Below, one piece after another: positions 11,042-21,262 of a stretch of DNA of 64,000 nucleotides (within the stretch, counting starts at the first letter, position 1; every line of letters begins with the position of its first letter). A program made the translations under genes and the position numbers. The notes under the pieces were generated by a model. The model searched no databases. It was not told where the DNA came from and saw only the letters and a program-made list of their open reading frames with translations. The stretch comes from a virus: positions 1 through 64,000 of IMG/VR virus record IMGVR_UViG_3300030060_003575, one strand, 5' to 3'.

Positions 11042-14000
11042 TGCCTCTTAATAACCCTAATTTCATCAGTTCGCTGGCTACCTCTATTACAGGTAGTGAT
11101 GCTACAAATGATAATGATAGACTAAAAGATGGAACCGACACGTTAAATGCAAATTTAATTAATGCTTTAAATATAGCCACATCCGGTTCGTTTGTTGCTA
11201 GTGGTGGAAACATCACAATGTCTGCTGGTAGTAGTAATACTATATATGCCATCTCTGAAATCAAATATTTCCGCGATGGTAAACTTTTAACAATGTCTGC
11301 ATTAAGCAGTAACAATGAACCCACATGGAACATTAATGCAAACTTCGATTGGTTTGGTTTAATTGTTATTGCAGATGGTACTGAAACAAGTGAAGGTGGT
11401 TCTGATGTTATTAAGTTTAGAGGCAGTAGTACATTAGGTGAGACATTTGTTGATGGTGCTACACCTAAAAACGGAGACATTCCAATAGCAGCAGTTCATA
11501 TTTCTAAAGCATCTACTAATACTGCTACTAACAGAAAAATTCAATTCTTAGGTATGGGCAAATTAAACTCAGAGTTTTCTGCTGTCAACAACGGTACTGA
11601 AACACTTAGGATAAATAAAGACGGGACTATAACAAAGGGCGGTCAAACTATAACTTTGCCGTCTACTACAGGAAATGTAGTAACCACAGGAGATACAAAT
11701 ACAATTACAGAAAGTATGATTGCAGATAATGCTATTGGTAATGACCAGATGGCTAATAATGCAGTTAACACAAATGAAATAGCAAATGATGCAGTCACAT
11801 TTGCTAAGATGACTAATATATCAACAAACTCATTTATAGGTAGAAATAGCGCAGGAACAGGTAATCCTGAAAATCTAACTAAAACACAGGCTTTAACAGT
11901 ATTAAATGTAGAAGACGGTGCTGACGTAACGGACACAACAAATGTCAAGGCTGCATTGAACGCTGACTTGGGCGGGTCTATGACAATAGGTGATGCTAAT
12001 GATACAGTTACAATTGCTGGTGATTTAATAGTTACAGGAACCACCACAACTGAATCAGTAGAAACTGTATCAACTTCTAATGGTGTAGTGTTTGAAGGTT
12101 CAGTTGCAGATAATCATGAAATAACATTAAAGGCTGGAACCGTTACAACTGACAGAACGATAACATTACCAAACGCAACCGGGACTATAGCACTTACCTC
12201 TAGTAATATAACTGGTAACGCTGCTACTGCTACGCAATTACAAACAGGTAGAACAATCAACGGTGTTACTTTTAATGGTACTTCTAATATAACTGTTACA
12301 GCAGCAGCCGGAACATTAACTGGTAATACATTAAAGAGCAGTGTAACTGCTTCTTCATTAACAAGCGTTGGTACAATAGGTACAGGAACATGGCAAGGCA
12401 CACCAATTGCAGATGCTTACATTTCTTCTGCTTCTACTTGGAACGCTAAACTTCCAACGATTGATAGTCACGATTTAGAATCTAACATAAATATTAACAA
12501 TGATTTATTATTGATGCATGATGATTCGGCTAGTGGTACTAAGGAACACAAGATTAGTATTGCAACTATGTTAGGTAAAATTACTGCATCTCAATTAGCA
12601 GGTTCTGGTAAGGTTTTCGGTACTCTACCTGAGAGTGGTGCAGAAGTCAATCAAAACGCATTTACCACTATTGCTGTTTCAGGACAATCAAATGTTATAG
12701 CAGACCAAAAAACAGATACATTAACATTAGCAAGTGGTGGTGCTACTACAATTACTACTGCCGCAGGTAGCGATACAATTACTGTTTCTTCTACAAACAC
12801 CACTTATTCAGCAGGAAATGGTATTGCTTTATCTGGGACTACATTTAGTGTTGCTGCTGGGGATGCACTTACTCAAACATCAACAGGTTTAAAATTAGCA
12901 GACCCAGCAACATTATCAGAATTAACAGAAAGCACTGATAATGGTTCGGATAAAATATTACTTTGGGATGAAAGCACCAGTGCTTGGAAATATATGAGTA
13001 TAACAAACTTAGAAGATTCCATTGGAACATATACTGCGGGTACTGGTTTAAGTGTATCAAGCAATGTGTTTACTCACGATTCACATACAGGAGAAGTTAC
13101 TGGTTCTACTGCCTTAACTATTGCTAACAATGTAGTAGATGAAGCAAACCTAAAAGTCTCTAATAGCCCCACAAACGGATATTTCTTATCTGCTCAATCA
13201 GGAAACACAGGTGGTTTAACTTGGGCTGTTCCTGCAAACACCCAATTAAGCCAAGAACAAGTTGAAGATTATGTAAATGGATTACTGGTTGCTGGCTCAA
13301 ATATAACTAAAACTTATGATGATGCGGCAGGTACACTTACAATAGCATCAACAGATACTAACACTCAATTAACTACAGAACAAGTTCAGGACATTGTAGG
13401 AGCAATGTTTACATCTAACACGGAAACAAGAATAGCAGCAACCTATGAAGATGGAGATGGAACCATTGACTTAGTTGTTGATGACATGACAGCAGATACT
13501 AACACCCAATTATCAAACGAGCAAGTTCAAGATATTGTAGGTGCTATGTTTAGTGGAAATACAGAAACAAACATTACTGCAACATATCGAGATACTGATG
13601 GTACAGTAGACCTTGTTGCTTCAAGTGGTGATGTTGTTGATGATACTTCACCACAACTAGGCGGAGATTTAGATGTTCAAACGCATGAAATTAAAACTAC
13701 TAGCGGTAATAGAGATATTATTTTAAGACCAGATGGAACAGGTGCAGTTATAGTTTCAGATGAAGATGAAAGTTTCCCATCTTCTCCTACTCCAAACAAA
13801 GGAAAATTAACTGTATTGCATGATGGCGGAACAGGGCCAACACTATTACTCTCTGATACAGATGGTGATGAACATGGTGGCCCTAATTTAAACATTTACA
13901 GGGGTTCAGCCAGTCCTGCTGATGATGACATTATCGGGCAAATAACTTTTCAAGGAGTTAACGATAATGATGAACTTGCAGGTTATGGTAGAGTTAAAAC

Positions 14001-17000
14001 ATCAATAGAAGATAATACAGATAGTACAGAAAGTGGTATATTAGCCCTAAGCGTATTGAAGAATGGTACGCATTCTGATATGTTAACTATTAGCGGTGAA
14101 AATAATTTAGTTAAAGTCCACGGTAATTTTGAGGTTACAGGAACACAAACCGTTGTTGATACTGTAACTATGAATGCAGCAAATGCAATAGTGTTTGAAG
14201 GAGCAACTGCTGATGCATATGAAACTACATTAACTATTACAGACCCAACGGCTGATAGAACAATTACATTACCCAATACTAGCGGAACTGTTGCTTTAAC
14301 CAGTCAATTAGCAGGTGCTGGTTCAGATACTACTTATTCAGCAGGTACTAACATCTCATTGAGTGGAACTACTTTCAATGTAGATGATGCTTTCTTGAAG
14401 AATGATGGTGATGATACAACAACAGGAACCATTACTGCCGCAGGGTTAAACTTAACAGCCGCAAATGACCATCCTCTTGTAATACGCAATACAACTAACT
14501 CTGGATATGCAGGTATTCAATTCAGCGATAACTCAAACAACAGTTATGCACAAAGCGGTGAATTGAGATTTAATCACGCAGATAGCAGTTCACAAGGTAG
14601 TGGTGCATCATTCCACTTTACGACCACAGAAGCAGATTTAAGCATAGTCGGTGGTAAATTCATAGCATCAGACTCAGTTGCTACTGAACCCGGCTTTGGT
14701 TTTGCAGGTGATACTGATACAGGTATGTATCAGTCTGCTGCTAATACATTACAATTCGTAACTGCTGGAACAAACAGAATGCAAATTGCTTCCGGTGGAG
14801 GAGTTAGTATCAATAACGATGTTTCAATTACTAAGACATTACCAAGTAATAATGCAACAACTCTTAGTGGCGCACAAGCATTTGTTGTTGATTGCATTGA
14901 CGACCAATCCTCTTCTAGTGGGCCGGGTTTTGCAATTAGACTAGAAGCAACAAATGACCATAATGGCCCTAACTATACCAAAACCATTATGGGCGATGGT
15001 GGAGGTATGAGAGTTAAAAACATCTTTGGTAACTATGGGTTTAGTGAATGGTGGTTAGGTGGGACTGCTGATGGTAATAAGCCCATTATGTCTCTTGCGG
15101 CAGGTGGAGCCACAAGTGCAGGTGCGGCTCAAGATGGAATATTAACACTCTATTCAACTACTTCGGCTTGGGCAAACAATACATATTCACCAACCAATAA
15201 CACAGCAAAGGTTGTATTAGACGCAGGTGGAGATTCATACTTTAAAGGCGGAGATGTAGGTATAGGTACATCAACAATAAATGGTATACTTCATATTCGT
15301 GATGAAAGTGATGGTGATGACCAATTCTCTGGTATTCGTTTCTTCCCCGCAGATTCAGAAACAAGTGCTACTGATAATGATTTCTATCATAATATCACGG
15401 GTTTCAGAAAAGGAGGATTGATGTTAAGTGGTGGACAAAGTGGAAACTACACTAGGACATATGCAACACTCAACAATGATGGTTTCAAGGTATTCACGAA
15501 TGCAGGTGATAATACCGCAGTTAATATGTCTACACAACAAAGAATGTTAGTTCCTACAGGTGGAGGCGCAACTACATTCTATACAGATATATTAATAGAA
15601 TCATCAGCGACTTCTGGTGAAGCACCCGTTCTTGACCTATACAAAAACGATAGTGGCCCTGCTGTTAGCGAAGCAATGGGTTCAATTAAGTTCTCTGGTG
15701 AAAATGATGCAGACCAAAAAGTAACTTATGCTGAAATTCAGTCATTTATAGAAGATGAAACTGATGCTACTGAAAATGCTGCTTTACAGTTTTGGGTACA
15801 AGAAATGGGTACTCCAAGAGAGAATCTACGAATTGCATCCAACCAAATCACATTCAACAACACCGAAAGAAACGTAGATGTGTTGATTAAATCAGACGAT
15901 GGAAGTACAAACTTCTTCTCGGATGCTGGTACTAATCGTGTAGGAATAGGCACTACAAGCCCTGCTTCATTATTAGACGTAGCATCTGCTTCTACTTCTG
16001 TCATTAGACTATCAAACACGGATACTGCACTTACTGAAGACCAAATAACAGGTGAGATAATATTCGACCAATCAGATAGCACAAGTGGCGGAGATGGTAT
16101 AAGTGGGCGTATAGGTATGCGCTCGGCAACAAGACCGGATAATGCTAGTTACTTTGGTAATGCAGCAGATATGGGATTCTTTGTTTCAGGTTCGGCTGAT
16201 GGTACTGCTTCTAACAATGCGGCTTTAGAAGCAATGACTATTAGAGCAGGTGGTAAAGTTGGAATAGGCACTACCACACCAACCGGAAAACTAACCATTA
16301 CTGATGGAGGTCACGACATGATTCATCTGAATCGAACTGTGAACAACGCAGGGTACGGAATGGGTATAATTGGTAGAGCAGGAAACTCAGCATCCACAAC
16401 TGCCGCACATGAGTATGCCGCAATATTCCTACAAATAGAAGACAACACAGATGGTGCGGAAAAAGGTAGTATAGCATTCAATACATCAAGTGGTGGAACT
16501 GCGGCGGATTCAGGTAGCACTCATGCTATGCAAATTACATCTGCTGGTAATGTCGGGATAGGCACTACAAGCCCTGATGCTAAATTACGCATACATCAGA
16601 CTGATGGTTCAGTTCATGGATTAAAGGTATCTAGGAACGATTCAAGCACTTCTACCCCGTTAGTATTTTTACTTGATGATAGCGTATATGTGGATAGCCC
16701 TACACTTCATATAAGAAACGATAGAGCAGACCAATATGGTTATTCTGCTTTATTTGAGGGAAGAGTTGGAATAGGTCATGCTGGAAACACGGTAACTGCC
16801 CCTGACCAACAATTACACGTTGAAGGTAGTATTCTGATTGATGCGTACAATCAAGGTACAACAACAGTAGCCTCTAACTATTCAGATGGTGAGACTTCAC
16901 TTGTTTTAACTGATGCAAGCACATTTAATGAAAAGGGAACAGGAACAATTAATGGTGTGAAGTTTAGTTGGACAGCAATAAACTATGGTACAAACACTTT

Positions 17001-19425
17001 AACTGTTCCAGACCTTAATGCAAACTATGCTTCTGGTGTAACTGTTGCTGCTGATACAGGGTTATTCTTTAGAGAAGGGTTTGAAACTGCGGCTCAACCT
17101 AGTGTTACTATCTATGACCAAGCCAATAGCGGTGCTTCAAGAGATGACCTTTCACTTAATGCTAATAGTGCAATTAGAATGCAGTTGGCTAATAATGCGG
17201 AGGTGCTTCTAACTGATGATAAATTAAGCCTAACACCCGGTAATGAAGATGTTGCCTCATTTGTATTCAGAAACAGAGTAGACTTAGGTATGTTTGAAAG
17301 CGGATACAATCTACAACTTGCTGCACCAGAAAATGTTTATGTTCAAATAGATAGTAATAACAACAATGCTGGTACTAAAGGTTTCATTGTTAAGAAAGAT
17401 TCAAACAGCGTTGGTGGTGGTACTGAAATATTCAAAGTTATGGAAACAGGTGCAGTTACCATTAATCAAGCATTTACATTACCAACAGCAGATGGTTCAG
17501 CAAATCAGATATTAAAGACTGATGGAAGCGGTACAGTATCTTGGGCGGCTGATGGTTATGATGGTGATATTACTACGTTAGATATTGACGGTGGAACAGA
17601 CATAGGTGAAGCAATAGCAGACTCAGACTTAATTATTGTAGATAACGGAGCCGGAGGAACAAACCGTAAAGCAACGTTTAGCAGAGTTAAGACTTGGATT
17701 GGGGGTAATGTTTCAGAAGTGAGAATTAGAGATGCTAGAGCAGACGGTGATATAACACCAGATGACCACACTGATAGGGCTGCTTCATTCCATTTCACAG
17801 ATGATATTACTGGTAGCCCTAACTCTTGGGATGGAGTATTAACCATGAAAGGATGGGGTGACAGTTATACTGCTTGGCAATTACTATCTTCAAACGCTTC
17901 TTCAAACATACAAGTAAATCAACCTCTTTACTTTAGGACAGGAGAAGACGCCGCTTGGAGTAACTTAAGAAAGGTAATAACAGAAGATAACAATGGCCGT
18001 GTTGGTATTGGTAACGGTGGTAATGTTCAAGCCACTAACACACTAGAGATAAATCATTCTGGTGCTGATGGCGATAACGGAATAATGATTTCTAGAGATG
18101 TTGAAGAAATATCGCAAAACGATGTTCTTGGTGGTATTGGTTTTGATTCTCACGATGGTAATGACCCAAGCAGTGTTTTAGAAGCATCTGTTGCTATTGT
18201 TGCTAAAGCAAGGGAAGACCACAGTACAGGTGACAAAGGAGGATTCTTAGAATTCATGTATTCACCAACAAACCAAGATGATGATACAACAAGCAGTGTT
18301 GGTATGACATTTATAGATGGTAAGTTAGCCATAAACAATGGTGGGATTCACCCATTAACTACTCTAACTGTGTATCATAATGGCACCGATTTCAATGATG
18401 GAATGTTGATTGTTAGAAACGATGGAACTACTGTTGGTGGTGAATTACTTGGGGCAATTGGTTTTGATTCTAGAGACGGTAATGCTCCTTCACAGGCAAC
18501 ACAAGCATCTGCTGGTATTGCGGCTTATGCGGCAGAAGACCATAGCACAGGTGACAAGGGTGGGGCTTTAGCGTTCTTTACATCACCTCTTGACCAAGAT
18601 GATGATACTGCCTCTATCGAAAGAATGAGGATAAAGGCTGGTGGTTCTATCATGTTCCAAGATGATAACCCGAACAAGACAATCAGGGTTCATGCAGATA
18701 CTAATTCAAGCCCTCAACCAAGAATAGAAATGATGCGAGGTACGCATGATACATGGGGTAGTGGTGATAACTACAATGATTGGAGATTTATCAATGAAAA
18801 CGATTTAGTATTCTATTCTGGTACAAGTAGCATTTCAAGCGGTGCGGCAGTAGAAAGACTAAAACTATATTCAGATGGAAGTGGATTAGAAATAAACAAT
18901 GCTTACAAATTACCGGGAGCAGATGGTAGTAATGGACAAGTTTTAGTTACAAATGGTAGTGGAACATTATCATTCGCTGACCAATCAGGCGGGGGTGGAG
19001 GTTTAGATACAAACACCTTTGTTATTACTGGTGAAGAAGGAGACTTATATGCAGGTACAGGTAGCACAGGCAACGCTAACGGTTATCAATTCTCATACGG
19101 TAATGGTAGAGCAAACGTGCAAAATTCAAGCAGTGGAACTGACTTTGGTATTAACGTACCTGTGAATTGCACATTAACCAGAGTAGATGTAGTATTTGGA
19201 AACAATGGTAATGTGAGTACCGGAACCACTACATTCGTTGTAGTGAAGAACGGTACAAATCAATCAGGTAACTTAAGCACTAGCCATTCATCAGGTGTGC
19301 ATGATACTCATCATACAGGATTATCACATTCATTCTCAGCAGGTGATAGATTCAACTTAAGAACAACAACTTCATCTAAGCAAGTTGGCCCTATGAGAAT
19401 GACAGCATACTTTACTCCAACATGA
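11041..19425 (+). CDS. Giant tail fibre protein
   Basis: A 2794-residue fibre. The phage-fibre hallmarks are clear: DRTITLP(N)xTGT(I/V)ALTS units (near 12150 and 14250), ATQLQTGRTINGV, three NTQL-x-x-EQV(Q/E)D(I/Y)V repeats (13237-13620), and several VGIGT-x-x-P units (about 15250, 15940, 16255, 16550). The final ~130 residues follow a poly-Gly linker and form a separate beta domain rich in His and Ser, probably the receptor-binding tip. No intramolecular chaperone motif is evident. This is expected to be the host-recognition protein. Confidence 0.85.
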   Translation: MPLNNPNFISSLATSITGSDATNDNDRLKDGTDTLNANLINALNIATSGSFVASGGNITMSAGSSNTIYAISEIKYFRDGKLLTMSALSSNNEPTWNINANFDWFGLIVIADGTETSEGGSDVIKFRGSSTLGETFVDGATPKNGDIPIAAVHISKASTNTATNRKIQFLGMGKLNSEFSAVNNGTETLRINKDGTITKGGQTITLPSTTGNVVTTGDTNTITESMIADNAIGNDQMANNAVNTNEIANDAVTFAKMTNISTNSFIGRNSAGTGNPENLTKTQALTVLNVEDGADVTDTTNVKAALNADLGGSMTIGDANDTVTIAGDLIVTGTTTTESVETVSTSNGVVFEGSVADNHEITLKAGTVTTDRTITLPNATGTIALTSSNITGNAATATQLQTGRTINGVTFNGTSNITVTAAAGTLTGNTLKSSVTASSLTSVGTIGTGTWQGTPIADAYISSASTWNAKLPTIDSHDLESNININNDLLLMHDDSASGTKEHKISIATMLGKITASQLAGSGKVFGTLPESGAEVNQNAFTTIAVSGQSNVIADQKTDTLTLASGGATTITTAAGSDTITVSSTNTTYSAGNGIALSGTTFSVAAGDALTQTSTGLKLADPATLSELTESTDNGSDKILLWDESTSAWKYMSITNLEDSIGTYTAGTGLSVSSNVFTHDSHTGEVTGSTALTIANNVVDEANLKVSNSPTNGYFLSAQSGNTGGLTWAVPANTQLSQEQVEDYVNGLLVAGSNITKTYDDAAGTLTIASTDTNTQLTTEQVQDIVGAMFTSNTETRIAATYEDGDGTIDLVVDDMTADTNTQLSNEQVQDIVGAMFSGNTETNITATYRDTDGTVDLVASSGDVVDDTSPQLGGDLDVQTHEIKTTSGNRDIILRPDGTGAVIVSDEDESFPSSPTPNKGKLTVLHDGGTGPTLLLSDTDGDEHGGPNLNIYRGSASPADDDIIGQITFQGVNDNDELAGYGRVKTSIEDNTDSTESGILALSVLKNGTHSDMLTISGENNLVKVHGNFEVTGTQTVVDTVTMNAANAIVFEGATADAYETTLTITDPTADRTITLPNTSGTVALTSQLAGAGSDTTYSAGTNISLSGTTFNVDDAFLKNDGDDTTTGTITAAGLNLTAANDHPLVIRNTTNSGYAGIQFSDNSNNSYAQSGELRFNHADSSSQGSGASFHFTTTEADLSIVGGKFIASDSVATEPGFGFAGDTDTGMYQSAANTLQFVTAGTNRMQIASGGGVSINNDVSITKTLPSNNATTLSGAQAFVVDCIDDQSSSSGPGFAIRLEATNDHNGPNYTKTIMGDGGGMRVKNIFGNYGFSEWWLGGTADGNKPIMSLAAGGATSAGAAQDGILTLYSTTSAWANNTYSPTNNTAKVVLDAGGDSYFKGGDVGIGTSTINGILHIRDESDGDDQFSGIRFFPADSETSATDNDFYHNITGFRKGGLMLSGGQSGNYTRTYATLNNDGFKVFTNAGDNTAVNMSTQQRMLVPTGGGATTFYTDILIESSATSGEAPVLDLYKNDSGPAVSEAMGSIKFSGENDADQKVTYAEIQSFIEDETDATENAALQFWVQEMGTPRENLRIASNQITFNNTERNVDVLIKSDDGSTNFFSDAGTNRVGIGTTSPASLLDVASASTSVIRLSNTDTALTEDQITGEIIFDQSDSTSGGDGISGRIGMRSATRPDNASYFGNAADMGFFVSGSADGTASNNAALEAMTIRAGGKVGIGTTTPTGKLTITDGGHDMIHLNRTVNNAGYGMGIIGRAGNSASTTAAHEYAAIFLQIEDNTDGAEKGSIAFNTSSGGTAADSGSTHAMQITSAGNVGIGTTSPDAKLRIHQTDGSVHGLKVSRNDSSTSTPLVFLLDDSVYVDSPTLHIRNDRADQYGYSALFEGRVGIGHAGNTVTAPDQQLHVEGSILIDAYNQGTTTVASNYSDGETSLVLTDASTFNEKGTGTINGVKFSWTAINYGTNTLTVPDLNANYASGVTVAADTGLFFREGFETAAQPSVTIYDQANSGASRDDLSLNANSAIRMQLANNAEVLLTDDKLSLTPGNEDVASFVFRNRVDLGMFESGYNLQLAAPENVYVQIDSNNNNAGTKGFIVKKDSNSVGGGTEIFKVMETGAVTINQAFTLPTADGSANQILKTDGSGTVSWAADGYDGDITTLDIDGGTDIGEAIADSDLIIVDNGAGGTNRKATFSRVKTWIGGNVSEVRIRDARADGDITPDDHTDRAASFHFTDDITGSPNSWDGVLTMKGWGDSYTAWQLLSSNASSNIQVNQPLYFRTGEDAAWSNLRKVITEDNNGRVGIGNGGNVQATNTLEINHSGADGDNGIMISRDVEEISQNDVLGGIGFDSHDGNDPSSVLEASVAIVAKAREDHSTGDKGGFLEFMYSPTNQDDDTTSSVGMTFIDGKLAINNGGIHPLTTLTVYHNGTDFNDGMLIVRNDGTTVGGELLGAIGFDSRDGNAPSQATQASAGIAAYAAEDHSTGDKGGALAFFTSPLDQDDDTASIERMRIKAGGSIMFQDDNPNKTIRVHADTNSSPQPRIEMMRGTHDTWGSGDNYNDWRFINENDLVFYSGTSSISSGAAVERLKLYSDGSGLEINNAYKLPGADGSNGQVLVTNGSGTLSFADQSGGGGGLDTNTFVITGEEGDLYAGTGSTGNANGYQFSYGNGRANVQNSSSGTDFGINVPVNCTLTRVDVVFGNNGNVSTGTTTFVVVKNGTNQSGNLSTSHSSGVHDTHHTGLSHSFSAGDRFNLRTTTSSKQVGPMRMTAYFTPT
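13237..13620 (+). repeat. In-frame tandem repeats in the fibre gene
   Basis: Three coding repeats of about 125-140 nt each start with Asn-Thr-Gln-Leu and contain EQVQDIVGAMF or a variant, followed by a beta hairpin ending in (G)T(I/V/L)DL. They are typical modular fibre-shaft units that can expand or shrink by recombination. Confidence 0.7.
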
Positions 19426-19434
19426 GGTGATTAA

Positions 19435-19728
19435 ATGACATTGACAGAAGAACAAGCATGGAATAACGTTAGAGCAGGAAGAGACTATTGGTTAGAAAAA
19501 TCAGTAGATTTTTATCAGAGTAAACCTCTTTTATATAACTCATTAACAGATGAACAAAGAACTGAATTAGGAGAATATAGACAAGCATTATTAGATTTTC
19601 CTCAGGATTTAGAGACTTATCTAAATGGAGACATGCCTTTAGACTATGACCAATACTTTCCAATACAGCCTGAGTTCTTTGAACACAGACAGCATACAGA
19701 AGAGACCCAAACTGCTATAACGACTTAA
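19435..19728 (+). CDS. Tail assembly chaperone-like protein
   Basis: A 97-residue acidic protein with R-x-x-W/Y-L near residue 18, then SLTDEQRTELGEYRQALLD and FPQDL. That matches the Phage_tail_APC pattern (R..LL...D.....T.e....Y RqaLRD.P). In bacteriophages this small protein is encoded beside the tail fibre and helps its assembly. A GAGGTGA ribosome-binding site precedes the ATG. It is the last gene of the plus-strand tail block. Confidence 0.7.
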   Translation: MTLTEEQAWNNVRAGRDYWLEKSVDFYQSKPLLYNSLTDEQRTELGEYRQALLDFPQDLETYLNGDMPLDYDQYFPIQPEFFEHRQHTEETQTAITT

Positions 19729-19797
19729 CGCAGAGTCGGTCTAACATATTACCCAACAAGAACGCCATAGAGCGTGTTTGTGAGTCGGTGCTAAACT

Positions 19798-19818
19798 AAC
19801 CGGAATCTGGTTTTTTGT
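19798..19818 (+). terminator. Hairpin plus T-run after tail operon
   Basis: AACC-GGAATCT-GGTT is followed by TTTTTT, about 70 nt after the chaperone stop. A second small hairpin (TGGCC/GGCCA) follows. It is consistent with termination of the plus-strand late transcript; archaeal terminators rely mainly on the T-run. Confidence 0.45.
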
Positions 19819-20025
19819 GGCCTCTAAGGGCCATACAAAGCCCATCTAAGTAGGATTTTTCAGTCGAATCACGGCGATATTTTGCGGGTCACGGGCGACC
19901 CCTATCAGCGTGAACAAGAATGAGAAAACCGACACTATTTAACATCGAATCTAAAATAGGCTATTCTCAAAAGTTGATTTTCCTAGAGCCTTATTTTGAC
20001 GTTTTCTTAAAAAGCCGTTTTTGGG

Positions 20026-20047
20026 GGTTTTGAAAAACCAAAAAAAA
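20026..20047 (-). terminator. Terminator of the minus-strand operon
   Basis: Immediately after the last minus-strand stop (20049) the minus strand reads eight T residues, then a GGTTTT/AAAACC hairpin. A T-run at the 3' end of the operon fits archaeal termination. Confidence 0.5.
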
Positions 20048-20048
20048 T

Positions 20049-20210
20049 TTAGTGAGCCTCCGCTAAGGGTAAGATTTTTTCAGACCAGAGAGCATTACAC
20101 TCCCTGCATTCCCAAATCTTAACCCTTTGCGGAGAACCCACATAGAAACCTAGAATTCTTCTAGGAATCGTTTCCTCGCCACAATTGGCACATTGTTCCC
20201 TAAGTGCCAC
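20049..20210 (-). CDS. Zinc-ribbon microprotein, 53 aa
   Basis: A GTG-started 53-residue protein with two CxxC knuckles (CANC near residue 7, CREC near 35), a typical zinc ribbon. A GAGG sequence lies 9 nt before the GTG, which is why I chose it over the GTG at 20225. The start overlaps the end of the preceding membrane microprotein by 11 nt, implying coupled translation. Function unknown; it is the last gene of the minus-strand block. Confidence 0.65.
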   Translation of the reverse strand: MALREQCANCGEETIPRRILGFYVGSPQRVKIWECRECNALWSEKILPLAEAH

Positions 20211-20355
20211 GTTGTTGTTCCTCACTAATTAGTTGTTCCATATATTCTTCTATGGTTTCATTTGTGACCTTTGCAGACCCAAATGCCGCGAAGAATAGTA
20301 AACTAATAGCGAGTACAAATACAATCCATAGCACTATCTCTAATGTTGTTGCCAT
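20200..20355 (-). CDS. Membrane microprotein, 51 aa
   Basis: One strongly hydrophobic segment (residues ~7-25, EIVLWIVFVLAISLLFFAAF) is followed by a charged, Glu-rich tail. The start overlaps the exonuclease stop (TAATG), and GGAGGT lies 10 nt upstream. It is probably a small membrane protein with a single helix. Its role is not recognisable. Confidence 0.65.
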   Translation of the reverse strand: MATTLEIVLWIVFVLAISLLFFAAFGSAKVTNETIEEYMEQLISEEQQRGT

Positions 20356-20951
20356 TACCAATCTACCTCCAATGTTCTTTCTTCTTCGTCATCAATTGAA
20401 TAACCCTTTACAAACCCCTCATCTTTGCCGTGTTTCCACAAGTCATAAACTAATTGACAATCTTTTAAACAATACTCAGCAACCTCTGAGTATTTACCTT
20501 CTTTCCAAATAACAGGTGCGTCTGCACTATCCATTGTTTTTGCATCACCTAATGTGTGCTTTACTAAATTGCCTAAACTAAAACGCTGTCCTGTTACGGT
20601 ACTTACTTCCCTACTTGTATCAATGTAGGCTTTCTTATTGAAGTATTTATTGATACAAAATATATCCATAGAGTCACGTAATACTGGTAGGTCAAAGGCC
20701 GCTAAGTTATGTCCTAGTAATATACCACCCTTTTGTATATGGTCGTCTAGGTCAAACTTTAACTGCCTTAATGATTTAACAACAGTGCCTCCCTTTGTTA
20801 AATCATCTACAGCCTTATCAATATAAACAGTACCTACATCACCATCCCATGTGCAAACTACAGATGGAAGAAACATATGGGTATTGCCCCACCCACCAAT
20901 TTCGTGAGCAAAGTTTTTTGTTTCAATATCTAATGCTAATACATTACCCAA
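20355..20951 (-). CDS. DEDDy 3'-5' exonuclease
   Basis: A 198-residue protein with the three DnaQ-like motifs: Exo I LDIET (Asp8, Glu10), Exo II GHNLAAFDLP (Asn82, Asp87) and Exo III YCLKD (Tyr160, Asp164), hence the DEDDy subclass. It should be a stand-alone 3'-5' exonuclease acting on DNA or RNA. It is not the PolB proofreader, which has its own exonuclease domain. The only in-frame start after the upstream TGA is TTG (20951), overlapping the preceding microgene by 8 nt. Confidence 0.8.
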   Translation of the reverse strand: MGNVLALDIETKNFAHEIGGWGNTHMFLPSVVCTWDGDVGTVYIDKAVDDLTKGGTVVKSLRQLKFDLDDHIQKGGILLGHNLAAFDLPVLRDSMDIFCINKYFNKKAYIDTSREVSTVTGQRFSLGNLVKHTLGDAKTMDSADAPVIWKEGKYSEVAEYCLKDCQLVYDLWKHGKDEGFVKGYSIDDEEERTLEVDW

Positions 20952-21021
20952 ACAAAGTCAACCCCAATAGTCCTGCAATAACAGTTGCAGTGGTTTTAAG
21001 TATTCCAGGAGATTTATTCAT
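20944..21021 (-). CDS. Membrane microprotein, 25 aa
   Basis: A 25-codon ORF: a short polar N-terminus (MNKSPG) and one hydrophobic helix (TATVIAGLLGLTLFG). It overlaps both neighbours, starting inside the end of the DUF4177-like gene and ending inside the exonuclease start. The tight tiling and the hydrophobic composition argue that it is translated, but its size keeps the confidence modest. Confidence 0.5.
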   Translation of the reverse strand: MNKSPGILKTTATVIAGLLGLTLFG

Positions 21022-21262
21022 CTCCGCCACCCCATAAATTCTTCAATGTCTTTTCTCTTTCTGCCTTTGGTTCAATAACCTTTGGCGCACTAACTTGCCT
21101 GCGTAGGAAAGTTACTATTCTTTCTTCACCTATAGATAAATTGTCATATGCTTCCCAACCATCTTTGCCTTCTGCATTTAGATTATCTATCATATTCTTA
21201 GGCCCATTCAATATACTGAATACAAGAAACTTATATTCATATTTTGCTCCTTCATAACTCAT
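21014..21262 (-). CDS. DUF4177-like protein
   Basis: An 82-residue protein with YEYKFLVF at the start, LNAEGKDGWEAY in the middle and a final beta strand ending in FLRR. This is the layout of the small DUF4177 domain found in bacteria, archaea and phages. The molecular function of that family is not established. The C-terminal ~25 residues are charged and end in GGGDE. It overlaps the ATPase gene by 4 nt. Confidence 0.6.
   Translation of the reverse strand: MSYEGAKYEYKFLVFSILNGPKNMIDNLNAEGKDGWEAYDNLSIGEERIVTFLRRQVSAPKVIEPKAEREKTLKNLWGGGDE

Larger units (their letters stand above)
19729..20048. other. Convergent intergenic region
   Basis: This 320-nt region between convergent operons has no credible ORF. 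It holds a near-repeat of GAGTCGGT (about 19734 and 19783), two small hairpins, a GC-richer stretch around 19870-19920 and a T-rich end. It serves at least as a bidirectional terminator zone. Confidence 0.6.

Noticed and set aside
11016-19663. Long minus-strand ORFs inside the tail genes
   Set aside because: They mirror the biased codon use of the giant plus-strand genes, have no ribosome-binding sites or tiling, and encode Ser/Val-rich nonsense-like sequence.
19783-19795. tracrRNA-like GAGTCGGTGC
   Set aside because: The match to the end of a tracrRNA is too short, and there is no Cas9 or repeat array.
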